A stretch of 64,000 nucleotides of DNA from Verrucomicrobiaceae bacterium (GCA_016795465.1 JAEUHK010000090.1:1-64000), one strand, 5' to 3'; shown: positions 27,002 through 36,160, counted from the first letter of the stretch. Made by a program: numbers and translations. Notes: generated by a model not told the origin, from the letters alone.

Positions 27002-27661
27002 ATGAGCGCCGCCATCCTCGAAACCCTTCTCCAAGCCCCTGACCTGCCCGAGCTCATTGAGCAGGCCCGGCGCAGCCTCGCCACCGAGCAAAAGATGCGG
27101 GAGAAGTTTTACGCGGACATCACCCCGGAGCACAAATGGGAGTTCATCCAAGGGGAGGTCATCATGCACTCGCCAGCACTGAACCGGCACCTCCAGGCCA
27201 CCAAAGCCATTTTCAAGCTCATGGAAGGCTTTGTGACCACTCGCGGGCTGGGAGATGTGCAGATCGAGAAGGCCATGACCTGCTTTCCCCGCAACGACTA
27301 CGAGCCTGATATCATGTTCTTTGGCACGGCGAAGATGCAGTTCATCTTCCCGGACACGCTGAGGTTTCCCATTCCAGACCTCATTGTCGAGGTGCTGTCT
27401 CCCTCGACGGAGAAGCGTGACCGTGGCGTGAAGTTCGAGGACTACGCCCTGCATGGCGTCGGTGAATACTGGATCGTCGATACCGAGGCGGAAACCATCG
27501 AGCTGCATCGATTGCGAGGCAGCGTGTATCCACCAGCCGTGCCGCAGAAGGACGGCATCCTCAGCAGTGAAATCATCCCCGGATTCGAAATGCCCGTGCG
27601 AGCGGCTTTTGATCCGCTGGTCAACGCGGAAGCCATGAAAGCCATCTGGACTCACCCATGA
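27002..27661 (+). CDS. Uma2-family (DUF820) putative endonuclease
   Basis: A 219-residue protein with the PD-(D/E)xK-like Uma2 fold: WEFIQGEVIMHSPAL, YEPDIMFFGTAKMQF (Asp of the nuclease core), PDLIVEVLSPSTEKRDRGVKFEDYA (Glu-x-x-Ser, then Lys) and GVGEYWIVDTEAETIELHR. Uma2 proteins are found in many copies in cyanobacteria and PVC bacteria; their role is unsettled. The start at 27002 has AAGGTG eight bases upstream; another ATG at 26981 is in frame. It is divergent from the DUF1501 gene. Confidence 0.85.
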   Translation: MSAAILETLLQAPDLPELIEQARRSLATEQKMREKFYADITPEHKWEFIQGEVIMHSPALNRHLQATKAIFKLMEGFVTTRGLGDVQIEKAMTCFPRNDYEPDIMFFGTAKMQFIFPDTLRFPIPDLIVEVLSPSTEKRDRGVKFEDYALHGVGEYWIVDTEAETIELHRLRGSVYPPAVPQKDGILSSEIIPGFEMPVRAAFDPLVNAEAMKAIWTHP

Positions 27662-27702
27662 CGCATCAAGCCCCCAGGCCACATGACGAGGCCTCCGCCA
27701 TT

Positions 27703-27731
27703 TATCATTCGTCATTCGTCATTCGTCATTC
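27703..27731 (+). repeat. Heptamer tandem repeat ATTCGTC before the BatA-like gene
   Basis: Three consecutive ATTCGTC units, preceded by a variant (ATTTATC), end about 10 bp before the ATG at 27741. Confidence 0.75.
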
Positions 27732-27740
27732 TTGCCCGCC

Positions 27741-29900
27741 ATGACCTTCCTCAACATCGCTCTCCTCGCGGGCGGGCTCGCCTTCCTCATCCCGCTGCTC
27801 ATTCATCTGCTCAACAAGCGGAAGGTGGTCACTGTGCGCTGGGGCGCGATGCATCTGCTGCACGAGGTCATCCGTCAGAAGAAGCGCAAAATGAAGATCG
27901 AGCAGCTCCTGCTGCTCATCACCCGCGTGGCAATCCCCATCGTGCTGGCGCTTTGCCTAGCCCGTCCGGTGCTCACGGCGCTGCGGTCGCTCGGGATGGG
28001 CAGTTCATCGCTGATCGTGATGCTCGATGACTCCTTCTCGATGCGTGCTCCGGCGGAAAAAACGGCCACACCGGGTGCCAGCGTCGCCGATACGGCACGC
28101 CACGATCTTCAGCAGATCACCGAAAGCCTTCCCGGCGGCTCCGCGGCGCAAATCGTGCTCAGCGGCGGCTCACCGCGCAAATTGCTCGATCAACCGACCA
28201 CTGCGCTTGATCTCGTGCCGAAGAAGCTCGCTGAAGTTCCGTCGATGTCCGGCCCCGTTTCGGCCAATGACGCGTTTCAGGCCGCCACGAGCGCTTTGAA
28301 GGACGCGCCGAACGCCGCCCGCGAAATCGTCGTCGTCTCCGATTTCCAAGAGGCCGATTGGAAAGCCATCGCGGACGGCGCGGCGCTGCCAGCACTCGAA
28401 AATCTCTCCAAACAGGAGCCGAAGCCGCAAATCACCTTTTATCGCATCGGCAGCGATCTCGCGGAAAACCTCAGCATCGCCTCCGCCGATCTCTCCGCGC
28501 TCGTCGCGGCCGAAACGCAGCCCATCGGCATCCGCGTTCGCATCAAAAACCACGGCAAACGTCCCTGGCAGGACATTCCCGTGCATCTGGAGGCCGATGG
28601 CGCGCGACTGCGCACCGCGCGTGTCTCGCTCGCGACGGAAGGCGAGGCTGTTTTGAGCTTCACGCATGCTTTTGACAAGGTGGGCGATCACTCGCTCTCC
28701 GTGCGCCTCGAAGGCGACAGCTTCAGCGATGACAACGCCTTCCACAGCGTCGTGCAGGTGCGCAATCAGCTCAACGTGCTGCTCATCGACGGCAAGCCCG
28801 GCACCTCACCGCTCGAAGGCGCAGCCGACTTCCTCGAACTCGCCCTCACCCCGCACACTGCCGCCGCGAACTCGCTCAAAGACCTCATCCGCACGCGCAA
28901 GATCGACCAGCGCAAACTGCGCCGCGATGACTACAAAGACGCCGAAGTCGTCATCCTCGCCAATTGCCAGCGCATTCAGGGTAACGACCTCGCCGAGCTC
29001 GACAAATTCGTCAAAGCCGGCGGCGGCCTGCTCATCTTCGCCGGACCGGACATCGACATCGAGCACTACAACCGCGAACTCTTCCGCAAAGGCGAAGGCT
29101 TGCTACCCGCAGCCATCAAAGGCATGGCCCGCGCCGAGATCGCCGACTCGCCCGCCCGAGTGCTCATGCAGCGCCTCACACATCCGAGCGTGCTCTACTT
29201 CAACGACGCCCGCGGTGGCCGCCTGCAAGACGCGGAGTTTCGCAGTTGGATCGAATTCGCTCCGCCGCCGAACGAAAACACGCAGCGCATCCTCAGCCTC
29301 GACCGCAATGCGCCGCTGCTGCTCGAAAAGAAACTCGGTCAGGGCCGCGTCATCGCCTGCGCGACCACTGCGAACGCCGAATGGACCAATCTGCCGCTGC
29401 AACCCTTCTTTGTGCCGCTCATGCAGCGCCTCACCACCTACCTCGCCACCGAAGGCAGCGCCCCCGCCTGGCAGCTCGTCGGCACGAACTTGCGTCTGCC
29501 GCTCGAAAAGGCCGAACTCGGCGCTGAATTCACGCTACGCGATCCCACCGGCCAGACGCAGACGTTGAAGAGCCAACAGGAAGGCGACAAAGTCTTCGTC
29601 CAAAGCCCGCCGATCTCCCAGCCCGGCATTTTCGCCCTCCAACGCGTCGGCACTGACAAAACCACGCTCCTCGCCTTCAACACCGACAACAGCGAAAGCG
29701 ACCTCAAGCCGCTCCCGGCCGATCAGATCAAAAAAATCGCCGACCGCCACGAAGCCGCCTTCGCCGACTCGTTGCCAAGCTACCAATCCCTCGACCGCAC
29801 CCGCCGCCACGGCAGCGAACTCTGGCAACCGCTGCTCATCGGCCTTCTCGCGCTGCTCTTCTTTGAGGTGCTCCTCCAGCAGCGCATCGCACGGGGCTAG
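27741..29900 (+). CDS. BatA/VWA-domain membrane protein
   Basis: A 719-residue protein. Residues 1-77 are the BatA N-terminal double-membrane region (LIPLLIHLLNKRKVVTVRWG, then LLLLITRVAIPIVLALCLARP). Residues about 93-240 form a von Willebrand A-like domain with the MIDAS motif DxSxS in MLDDSFSMRAP. A beta-rich middle region (TQPIGIRVRIKNHGKRPWQD) resembles a CARDB/APHP adhesive fold. Residues about 345-560 have a glutamine-amidotransferase-like layout (LNVLLIDGKPGTS, GGGLLIFAGPDID). A last membrane helix is at LLIGLLALLFFEVLL. Such proteins anchor in the inner membrane and often accompany MoxR/BatB, which are not in this window. Its start follows CCCGCC. Confidence 0.85.
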   Translation: MTFLNIALLAGGLAFLIPLLIHLLNKRKVVTVRWGAMHLLHEVIRQKKRKMKIEQLLLLITRVAIPIVLALCLARPVLTALRSLGMGSSSLIVMLDDSFSMRAPAEKTATPGASVADTARHDLQQITESLPGGSAAQIVLSGGSPRKLLDQPTTALDLVPKKLAEVPSMSGPVSANDAFQAATSALKDAPNAAREIVVVSDFQEADWKAIADGAALPALENLSKQEPKPQITFYRIGSDLAENLSIASADLSALVAAETQPIGIRVRIKNHGKRPWQDIPVHLEADGARLRTARVSLATEGEAVLSFTHAFDKVGDHSLSVRLEGDSFSDDNAFHSVVQVRNQLNVLLIDGKPGTSPLEGAADFLELALTPHTAAANSLKDLIRTRKIDQRKLRRDDYKDAEVVILANCQRIQGNDLAELDKFVKAGGGLLIFAGPDIDIEHYNRELFRKGEGLLPAAIKGMARAEIADSPARVLMQRLTHPSVLYFNDARGGRLQDAEFRSWIEFAPPPNENTQRILSLDRNAPLLLEKKLGQGRVIACATTANAEWTNLPLQPFFVPLMQRLTTYLATEGSAPAWQLVGTNLRLPLEKAELGAEFTLRDPTGQTQTLKSQQEGDKVFVQSPPISQPGIFALQRVGTDKTTLLAFNTDNSESDLKPLPADQIKKIADRHEAAFADSLPSYQSLDRTRRHGSELWQPLLIGLLALLFFEVLLQQRIARG

Positions 29901-29932
29901 ACGGCAGCATGCCTTCGTGATTGGATGAAGGC

Positions 29933-30604
29933 ATGATGAAAGTCTTTTGCTTCCTGCTGGCCGGTCTTTGCCTGCCGCTGCCTCTACTTCTCGGCCAGTC
30001 CTTGGTGCAAAAAGCCGAAGAGGAGGTTGCCCGAACGATCACCGAGGAGCTCAACGTGCTGACTCAGACGATTCCGAGCTATGCCGTCACGCAAATGCCC
30101 GCGACGAAGGCTCTGGAGCATCTTTGGGTGAAAACATTGGGACGAAAGCCGCAGGCAATCAGCTTCAAATGGCTTTCCGAACGGGTGCCGGAGCGCCTCA
30201 TTGACCTTGAACTGCGTGATGTGCCAGCTCTTCAAGTCATCAGCTATATCGCCGACATCGCGGGTGCCCGCTGGCGCATCCGCGGCATCGACGGTGTGGC
30301 ACAGTTTTTTGAGCTCGAAGCCATCGAGGTGGCTGATGACACGGATAGCTGGGTGGCGGTGGCCTTGATCGAACTGAACGACAAAGGCACTCAAAACCTG
30401 GGGCTGAAGGCAGGGATGGATTCGTTTGCCGTTCTGAAGCGTCTGAAAGCCTATGGCGTGCAGGTGGATCAGGAGAAAAACAGCACGGCAAGCTTCAACG
30501 CGGTCACGGGCAGGCTTGCCGCTCTTGTTTCGATCCGCGATGTCGAGTTCGTCAAAAGCCTCTGCCGTCTGGCGAATGCGGGCCTCTTGGCGCCTCAGCC
30601 ATGA
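29933..30604 (+). CDS. Exported protein with secretin-like short domain, function unknown
   Basis: About 223 residues with a signal peptide (MMKVFCFLLAGLCLPLPLLL). The part from about residue 75 to 105 (SERVPERLIDLELRDVPALQVISYIADI) resembles the secretin/TonB short N-terminal domain, where a loop about amyloid-like strand order binds a partner. The rest (LKRLKAYGVQVDQEKNSTASFNAV, IRDVEFVKSLCRLANAG) is not recognised. There is no pore domain, so it is not a secretin. It lies about 30 bp after the BatA/VWA gene and may be cotranscribed. Two consecutive ATGs (29933, 29936) are possible starts. Confidence 0.6.
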   Translation: MMKVFCFLLAGLCLPLPLLLGQSLVQKAEEEVARTITEELNVLTQTIPSYAVTQMPATKALEHLWVKTLGRKPQAISFKWLSERVPERLIDLELRDVPALQVISYIADIAGARWRIRGIDGVAQFFELEAIEVADDTDSWVAVALIELNDKGTQNLGLKAGMDSFAVLKRLKAYGVQVDQEKNSTASFNAVTGRLAALVSIRDVEFVKSLCRLANAGLLAPQP

Positions 30605-30626
30605 ATCACGCGGCTTATTTGCCGGA

Positions 30627-30700
30627 TGGTTGCCTCACAAGGATTCGAACCTTGAATAACAGATTCAGAATCTGCTGTGTTACCATTACACCATGAGGCA
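30627..30700 (-). tRNA. tRNA-Gln (anticodon CTG)
   Basis: On the minus strand: acceptor TGCCTCA / TGAGGCA (7 bp), D-arm GTGT-AATGGTA-ACAC, anticodon stem GCAGA / TCTGT with loop TTCTGAA (anticodon CTG, reading CAG), a 4-nt variable loop, T-arm CAAGG-TTCGAAT-CCTTG, discriminator A and encoded CCA (30627-30629). Total 74 nt including CCA. Confidence 0.96.
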
Positions 30701-30765
30701 GCGGGTCGGAGGGCCGCGATAGTAGAGGCTCCGGAGCGGCTTTCAAGTGCCTGCACGGCCTTTTT

Positions 30766-32118
30766 TCAGTCCTTTCCACGCAGTTCGTCCGCGTGGGCAC
30801 GGGTCTCGGCGGCGATCACACCGCTGAGGCAGATCAGGCAGATCAGGTTGGGCAGGGCCATGAGGCCGTTCGCGGCATCGGAGAAGTCCATCACGGCCGC
30901 GGCGGGTTGCACGGCCCCCACGAGCACCATGATGACCCAAAGGACGCGGTAGGGTTTCACGGCCTTGGGACCCACGAGATACTCGGCGGCCTTCTCTCCA
31001 TAGTAGCACCAGCCGAGGATTGAGGAGAAGACAAAAGTGATGAGGCCGAAGAGCAGGAAAATGGGGCCGATGGTGTGCAGTTCCTCGAAGGCCGCGTTCG
31101 TCAGCGCCCCCTTGGGCATGCCTTCCTTCCAGTGGCCGCTGCTCACGATCACCAGACCGGTGATGGCGCAAACGACCACTGTGTCCCAGAAGGTCGCTGT
31201 GGAGGAAACAAGCGCCTGGCGCACCGGATTACGCGTTTGGGCCGCCGCGGCCACGATGGGGGCGGAGCCGAGGCCGGACTCGTTGGAGAAGAGGCCGCGC
31301 GCAATGCCCGCCTGGATGGCCTGCCGGATGCCTGCGCCCACAAAGCCGCCGACGGCCGCTTGGCCCGAAAAGGCTCCCTGCCAGATCTCGCCGAGGGCGC
31401 CGGGGAGGAGCGCGGCGTTTTTGATGAGGATCAAGACACAACCGAGGATGTATCCGAGGGCCATCACCGGCACGAGCACCTCGCAGACGCGGGCGATGCT
31501 CTTCACACCGCCGAGGATCACCGCCGCGGTGATCGCCGCCATCACGCCGCCGGTCACCCAGCGCATCACGGCATCTGCTTCTGCGGTGGGTTTGATCCAT
31601 TCCTTAAGCGTTTCGACCACCGCATTGGCCTGGAACATGTTCCCGATGCCGAAGGCGGCGATACAGGTGAAGATGGCGAACACGATGCCGAGCCACTTCT
31701 GCCCGAGTCCGCGCTCCAGCGCATACATGGGACCGCCCGCGTAGCTGCCGTCCGGCATCTGCACGCGGTATTTCACGGCCAGCACGGCTTCTGAATACTT
31801 CGTGGCGATGCCGAAGACACCGGTGAGCCACATCCAGAAGACCGCGCCGGGACCGCCGGTGGCCACGGCACCGGCCACGCCGATGATGTTCCCCGCGCCG
31901 ATGGTGGCCGCCAAGGCTGTCATGAGCGCACCAAACTGGGACACATCGCCCTCGCCTTCTTTTTGACGTGAGAAGGAAATCTTGATCGCCTGTGGCAGGA
32001 AGCGTTGGATGACCCCGGTGCGGATCGTGAGAAACAGATGCGTCCCGAACAGCAGGGCGATCAACGGCACACCCCACACGAACGACGACAGCTCAGCGGC
32101 GAATTTGGCAAAGTCCAT
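30766..32118 (-). CDS. Sodium:alanine/glycine symporter (AGCS family)
   Basis: A 450-residue inner-membrane amino-acid carrier with about 11 membrane helices. AGCS signatures are TIGAGNIIGVAGAVATGGPG and FWMWLTGVFGIATKYSEAVLAVKYR, then GSYAGGPMYALERGLG and GLFSNESGLGSAPIVAAAAQT. It imports alanine or glycine with Na+. The start (MDFAKFAAELSSFVWG) is preceded by AAAGGGCAGG on the minus strand, a good ribosome-binding site; a longer open frame upstream is ignored. It is downstream of nothing on its strand and divergent from the small lipoprotein gene; tRNA-Gln lies beyond its end. Confidence 0.93.
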   Translation of the reverse strand: MDFAKFAAELSSFVWGVPLIALLFGTHLFLTIRTGVIQRFLPQAIKISFSRQKEGEGDVSQFGALMTALAATIGAGNIIGVAGAVATGGPGAVFWMWLTGVFGIATKYSEAVLAVKYRVQMPDGSYAGGPMYALERGLGQKWLGIVFAIFTCIAAFGIGNMFQANAVVETLKEWIKPTAEADAVMRWVTGGVMAAITAAVILGGVKSIARVCEVLVPVMALGYILGCVLILIKNAALLPGALGEIWQGAFSGQAAVGGFVGAGIRQAIQAGIARGLFSNESGLGSAPIVAAAAQTRNPVRQALVSSTATFWDTVVVCAITGLVIVSSGHWKEGMPKGALTNAAFEELHTIGPIFLLFGLITFVFSSILGWCYYGEKAAEYLVGPKAVKPYRVLWVIMVLVGAVQPAAAVMDFSDAANGLMALPNLICLICLSGVIAAETRAHADELRGKD

Positions 32119-32251
32119 CCTGCCCTTTAAGCGCCCGGCTTTTGATCCGCCAAGCACAAAAACATCGTGCCCCTGTTTTGTGAGGCCTTCCGCGGTAAAA
32201 TCGGCGGAAGAACTTGAAACCATCGCATGCCGCGTGGTTCTATGCGGCACC

Positions 32252-32437
32252 ATGAAAGCGCTGCTTCTCCTCCTGCTCGTTTCACTTCCGCTCACCTCGT
32301 GCTGGGTCACGCCCCGCCGCAGTCCTTACAGCCCGGGCGGACGCGCCATCACGCCGATGGAGCGCCATGACCGCAGTGTCCTCAGCCCCGGCGGACGTGC
32401 CATCACGCCGCGGGAACGTTACCACCGCCACCATTGA
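32252..32437 (+). CDS. Small lipoprotein with a repeated SPGGRAITP motif
   Basis: A 61-residue protein. The leader MKALLLLLLVSLPLTSC ends in a lipobox (LTSC), so Cys17 should be lipidated. The mature peptide is only 45 residues and contains SPGGRAITP twice, 18 codons apart, encoded by 27-bp direct repeats at 32330-32356 and 32384-32410 that differ at a few synonymous positions. It ends in ERYHRHH. Function unknown; conserved synonymous divergence between the repeats supports it being a real gene. It is 26 bp upstream of the methyltransferase gene. Confidence 0.65.
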   Translation: MKALLLLLLVSLPLTSCWVTPRRSPYSPGGRAITPMERHDRSVLSPGGRAITPRERYHRHH

Positions 32438-32463
32438 TTCGACTCAGACCCAAACGGACACGC

Positions 32464-33159
32464 ATGGCTGACGACGAAACGCACCTTTTCCGCACCTCCT
32501 GGGGCCTCTACGATGCCCTCTCCGAGAAGAACTACATGTTTCACCGCGAGATCTACGCGATCATCGCGGGCATGCTCCAGCAGCGCCACGAGCAGGGCGG
32601 TTATTCGATGCTCGACCTCGGCTGCGGAAACACCCGCTTTCTCGCGCCGTGCCTGCATGCGGCACCGCCGGCCCGCTACGAGGGTGTGGACCTTTCGCCA
32701 ACGGCGCTTGATGAGGCGCGTGGCTACTTGAGCGGCCTCTCGAATGTCACGCTGCGCTGCCAGGACATGCTGCAGGCCGTGTGTGAGAGCGGTAAAGGCT
32801 CCCTCGACACGCTTTTCTCCGGTTACGCTGTGCATCACCTCGATGCGGAGGAGAAGCAGCAGCTCTTCCTGGCCTCCGCGGAAAGCCTCGCGCCCGGTGG
32901 TCGCTTCATCCTTGTCGATATTGCTCGCGAGCAGGGCGAGACACGCCAGCAATACCTCGACACCTATTTGCACACCATGCGCACGCAGTGGACCGCTGTG
33001 CGGCCTGAGGACATGGATGCCGCGTGCGCCCATGTGGCGGCCTACGACTTCCCGGAAACCGTCGCTGATCTCACGCGCATGGCTTCTAAGGCAGGCTTTC
33101 GTGAGGTGCGGCTCGTGGACCGTTTCGCGCAGCATCATGTGATGGTGTTTCAGATGTGA
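32464..33159 (+). CDS. SAM-dependent class I methyltransferase
   Basis: A 231-residue cytoplasmic enzyme with the Rossmann methyltransferase motifs: motif I YSMLDLGCGNTRFLAP (about residues 48-63), motif II ARYEGVDLSPTALDEAR (acidic residue after the second strand), a motif-IV region LDTLFSGYAVHHLDAEEK and LAPGGRFILVDIAREQGE. The substrate cannot be told; layout resembles small-molecule methyltransferases of the UbiE/type-11 group. The start ATG at 32464 is used; an upstream TTG in frame at 32434 is possible. Confidence 0.87.
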   Translation: MADDETHLFRTSWGLYDALSEKNYMFHREIYAIIAGMLQQRHEQGGYSMLDLGCGNTRFLAPCLHAAPPARYEGVDLSPTALDEARGYLSGLSNVTLRCQDMLQAVCESGKGSLDTLFSGYAVHHLDAEEKQQLFLASAESLAPGGRFILVDIAREQGETRQQYLDTYLHTMRTQWTAVRPEDMDAACAHVAAYDFPETVADLTRMASKAGFREVRLVDRFAQHHVMVFQM

Positions 33160-33198
33160 AAGAGCCTTCGAAGGGCTCCCGTTAGGCTTCGCGCCCTC

Positions 33199-36045
33199 AT
33201 GCGAACCCTCGCCACCACGCTGTTTCTCACCGCCGCTGCCTCCGCCGCGGACACGACGCATTTTGAGCAGCGCATCCGCCCGCTGCTCATCGAGAACTGC
33301 ATCGAGTGCCACGGTCCGGAGAAGCAAAAAGGCGGCCTTCGCCTCGATTCGCGGGCTGGTTGGCAAACAGGCGGTGATTCCGGCCCGGCCATCGAGCCCG
33401 GCAAACTGGATGCCTCGCACCTTTGGAAGGCCGTCAGCTATACCGACCGCGATTTGAAGATGCCTCCGAAGCGCAAGCTGAAGGACAGCGAGCTCGCCGA
33501 TCTGAAAAAGTGGATCGAAGACGGTGCGCCTGATCCGCGCGAAGAGGTCGCAAGCTCCGCGGACAAATCGAAGTCCGCTCGCGCCGACGGCAGTTTTTGG
33601 TCCTTCCAACCTCCGAAGGCCATCGAGCCGCCCGCGGTGAAAAACACCGCCTGGCCCGCGAATGCCATCGATCGCTTCATCTTGGCCAAGTTGGAGCAAA
33701 ACAACCTCACCCCGGCACACGATGCCGATGCGCAGACCTTGCTGCGCAGGCTGTCGTTTGATCTCACTGGCCTTCCTCCCACCGCGGAGCAGAAGGCGCA
33801 GCCCCTCGAAAAGCTCGTCGATGAGCTTTTAGCCTCCGACGCCTTCGCGGAGCGTTTCACCTCGCACTGGTTGGACATCACACGCTTCGCGGAGTCCTCC
33901 GGCGGCGGGCGTTCGCTGCCGTTCAAGGATGCGTGGCGTTTCCGCGACTATGTGCTCGAGTCTCTTCGCGAGAACGCACCCATCGACCGCATGATCACGG
34001 AGCAGCTCGCGGGTGATTTGATGCCGTTTGAAAATGCCGCGCAGCGTCGCCGCCAGCTCACCGCCACCGGTTTCCTCGCGCTGGGGCCCACAAACTACGA
34101 GGAGCAGGACAAAGGCATGCTGCGCATGGACATCGTGGACGAGCAGCTCGAGACGATGGGCCGCGCATTCCTCGGCATGACCATCGGCTGCGCCCGCTGC
34201 CACGATCACAAGTTTGATCCCATCTCCACCCGCGATTACTACGCGCTCGCCGGCATCCTGCGCAGCACGAAGACGCTCAAGAACTACACCGACAACGTCG
34301 CCCACTGGATCGACACGCCGCTGCCGCTGGATGGCAAGGCCGAGGAGGAGATGAAACGATACGAGCAGCAGGCCACTGCCCTCAAAGACCAGATAGCCGA
34401 GTTGAAGGACGATCTGCGTGATGCGGGCAGCGCCGAGCTGCGCAGCAAGAAGACGATCTCCGTATCCGACCTGCCCGGCATCGTCGTCGATGACACCGAA
34501 GCGCAGAAAGTCGGCTTCTGGAAGCCCTCCACGCATTTCGGGCCCTTCATCGGTGAAAGCTATGTGAGCGATGACAACAGCGGAAAAGGCGAGAAGACCA
34601 TCACCTTCACGCCGAAGCTGCCGAAAGCTGGCCGCTACGAAGTGCGCATCGCCTTCAATGCCGGACCCAATCGCGCCGAAAGCGCCACCGCCACCATTTT
34701 GCACGCCGACGGCGAAGATTTGAAGAGCTTCAAGCTCGCCACGGACAACCTCAAAGGCCTGCAATTTGCCTCGCTCGGCACCTTCCGCTTCGAGGCCAAC
34801 GGCCAGGGCTTTGTGCTCGTCACGAATGCGGCCTCGCAGGGCTATGTGACCGTCGATGCGGTGCAGTTCCTTCCGGCGGATAATGCTGCCGAAGCTCCCG
34901 TCGCCGCGAAAGAGTCCAAAAAGGCCAGAGAACTCAAAGCAAAGCTCGCCGATCTCGAGAAGCAGCTCAAAGCCCTCGAGAAAGATCGTCAGCCGCGGCC
35001 TGAAGTCATGTCCGTGGCGGAGGATGAGGCACCCGAGGATGCGAAGGTCCACATCCGCGGCAGCATTCGCAATCTGGGTGCCGTGGTGCCGCGTGGTTTC
35101 ATCCAGGCAGCAATGCGTCCGAGTGCTCCGAGCATCCCCGCGGAGACCAGCGGCCGGCTCCAGCTCGCGCAGTGGATCACCTCCCGCGATCATCCGCTCA
35201 CCTCCCGCGTGATGGTAAACCGCGTCTGGCACTGGCTCTTCGGCGCGGGCATCGTTCGCAGCACGGATAACTTTGGCTCCACCGGCGAAGCCCCGAGCCA
35301 TCCGGAGCTGCTCGACTACCTCGCCGTGAAATTTATGGAGGACGGCTGGAACTTGAAGCGCCTCGTGAAGGAGATGGTGATGAGCCGGGCGTATCGGATG
35401 AGCAGTAGAACGAGTTTTCCAACTCGTTCCGGAGACGGGTTGGAAAACCCGTCCTACGCCGATCCGGACAACCGCCTGCTCTCGCGCATGAACCGCAAGC
35501 GCCTCGACGCGGAGTGCATCCGCGATGCGATGCTCGCCGCCGCGGGCACCTTGCAGCGTGACCTCGGTGGTCCGGGCGTGCAGGCCACGGCGGTCGATTC
35601 GAACGACCAGAAGGTCCAGAACCTCGAATACGGCTACACCTTCGCCGATACGCGCCGCAGCGTTTACACACCCGCCTTCCGCAACGTGCGCCATCCGCTG
35701 TTTGAGGTCTTCGACTTCGCCGACATCAACCAGCCCATTGGCCAGCGCACCACGAGCACCGTCGCCACGCAGGCCTTGTTCCTCATGAACAGTCCGAAGG
35801 TCATCGAGCAAGCCCGCGCCGCCGCCGAGTTCGTGCTCAAAGCCGAGTCCGATAACACCCAACGCATCCGGACGGCCTTCCAGCGATCCTTGCAGCGCCC
35901 GCCGAATGCCAAGGAGCTCGCCCAGGTGCGCGAGTTCCTCGATTCCAGCAGCTCAGGCAATGCCACCGCGGAGGAAACCCGCGATCTTTGGGCCCGCTTC
36001 ATCCAGACGCTGTGGGCCACGCCGGAGTTCCGCTTCTTGAATTGA
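33199..36045 (+). CDS. PSCyt1/DUF1549/DUF1553 (PSD1) planctomycete-type cytochrome protein with REP insertion
   Basis: A 948-residue exported protein. Signal peptide about 1-17. The PSCyt1 haem motif CIECHG is at about residue 34-39 (covalent c-type haem expected). DUF1549 follows (about 150-360; NAIDRFILAKLEQNNLTPAH, FTSHWLDITRFAESSGGG, GCARCHDHKFDPIS with a second CxxCH). Residues about 425-555 resemble a golvesin-C-like beta domain (GRYEVRIAFNAGPNRAES, GYVTVDAVQFLP). A coiled coil is at about 565-605. DUF1553/PSD1 runs about 640-948 (VMVNRVWHWLFGAGIVRSTD). Codons 736-753 are an in-frame palindromic REP element. The partner DUF1501 protein is at 25466, not adjacent. Confidence 0.9.
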   Translation: MRTLATTLFLTAAASAADTTHFEQRIRPLLIENCIECHGPEKQKGGLRLDSRAGWQTGGDSGPAIEPGKLDASHLWKAVSYTDRDLKMPPKRKLKDSELADLKKWIEDGAPDPREEVASSADKSKSARADGSFWSFQPPKAIEPPAVKNTAWPANAIDRFILAKLEQNNLTPAHDADAQTLLRRLSFDLTGLPPTAEQKAQPLEKLVDELLASDAFAERFTSHWLDITRFAESSGGGRSLPFKDAWRFRDYVLESLRENAPIDRMITEQLAGDLMPFENAAQRRRQLTATGFLALGPTNYEEQDKGMLRMDIVDEQLETMGRAFLGMTIGCARCHDHKFDPISTRDYYALAGILRSTKTLKNYTDNVAHWIDTPLPLDGKAEEEMKRYEQQATALKDQIAELKDDLRDAGSAELRSKKTISVSDLPGIVVDDTEAQKVGFWKPSTHFGPFIGESYVSDDNSGKGEKTITFTPKLPKAGRYEVRIAFNAGPNRAESATATILHADGEDLKSFKLATDNLKGLQFASLGTFRFEANGQGFVLVTNAASQGYVTVDAVQFLPADNAAEAPVAAKESKKARELKAKLADLEKQLKALEKDRQPRPEVMSVAEDEAPEDAKVHIRGSIRNLGAVVPRGFIQAAMRPSAPSIPAETSGRLQLAQWITSRDHPLTSRVMVNRVWHWLFGAGIVRSTDNFGSTGEAPSHPELLDYLAVKFMEDGWNLKRLVKEMVMSRAYRMSSRTSFPTRSGDGLENPSYADPDNRLLSRMNRKRLDAECIRDAMLAAAGTLQRDLGGPGVQATAVDSNDQKVQNLEYGYTFADTRRSVYTPAFRNVRHPLFEVFDFADINQPIGQRTTSTVATQALFLMNSPKVIEQARAAAEFVLKAESDNTQRIRTAFQRSLQRPPNAKELAQVREFLDSSSSGNATAEETRDLWARFIQTLWATPEFRFLN
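35405..35457. repeat. REP pair inserted in frame inside the PSCyt1/PSD1 gene
   Basis: GTAG (35405-35408), hairpin AACGAGTT-ttcc-AACTCGTT (35409-35428), linker, hairpin ACGGGTT-ggaa-AACCCGT (35435-35452), then CTAC (35454-35457). Loops TTCC and GGAA are complementary. The frame stays open and encodes SRTSFPTRSGDGLENPSY, a stretch I do not expect in this family between MSRAYRMSS and ADPDNRLL. Confidence 0.85.
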
Positions 36046-36060
36046 TCGTGCTGGTTCGTA

Positions 36061-36134
36061 TCGGCTAAAGCCTACACTCCAACGTCCCTATCGAAGGCTC
36101 ACAGACGCCTCGTTGGAGTCCAGGCTTTAGCCGA
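36061..36134. repeat. REP pair between converging genes (GGAG family)
   Basis: The arms 36061-36084 and 36111-36134 are inverted copies matching at 22 of 24 positions; each contains the hairpin GGCT-aa/tt-AGCC and the inverted GGAG head. A related arm is at 54403-54426. The 26-nt centre and position after both stops would also allow bidirectional termination. Confidence 0.8.
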
Positions 36135-36160
36135 CAGCCAGGGTGCCACCAGGCGAGCGA

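Noticed and set aside
26903..27715. Extension of the DUF1501 frame upstream across the Uma2 gene
   Set aside because: Antisense to Uma2; the twin-arginine-like leader begins at 26902.
33829..35862. A 677-codon minus-strand open frame inside the PSCyt1/PSD1 gene
   Set aside because: Antisense shadow; the plus-strand frame carries CxxCH, DUF1549 and DUF1553 signatures.
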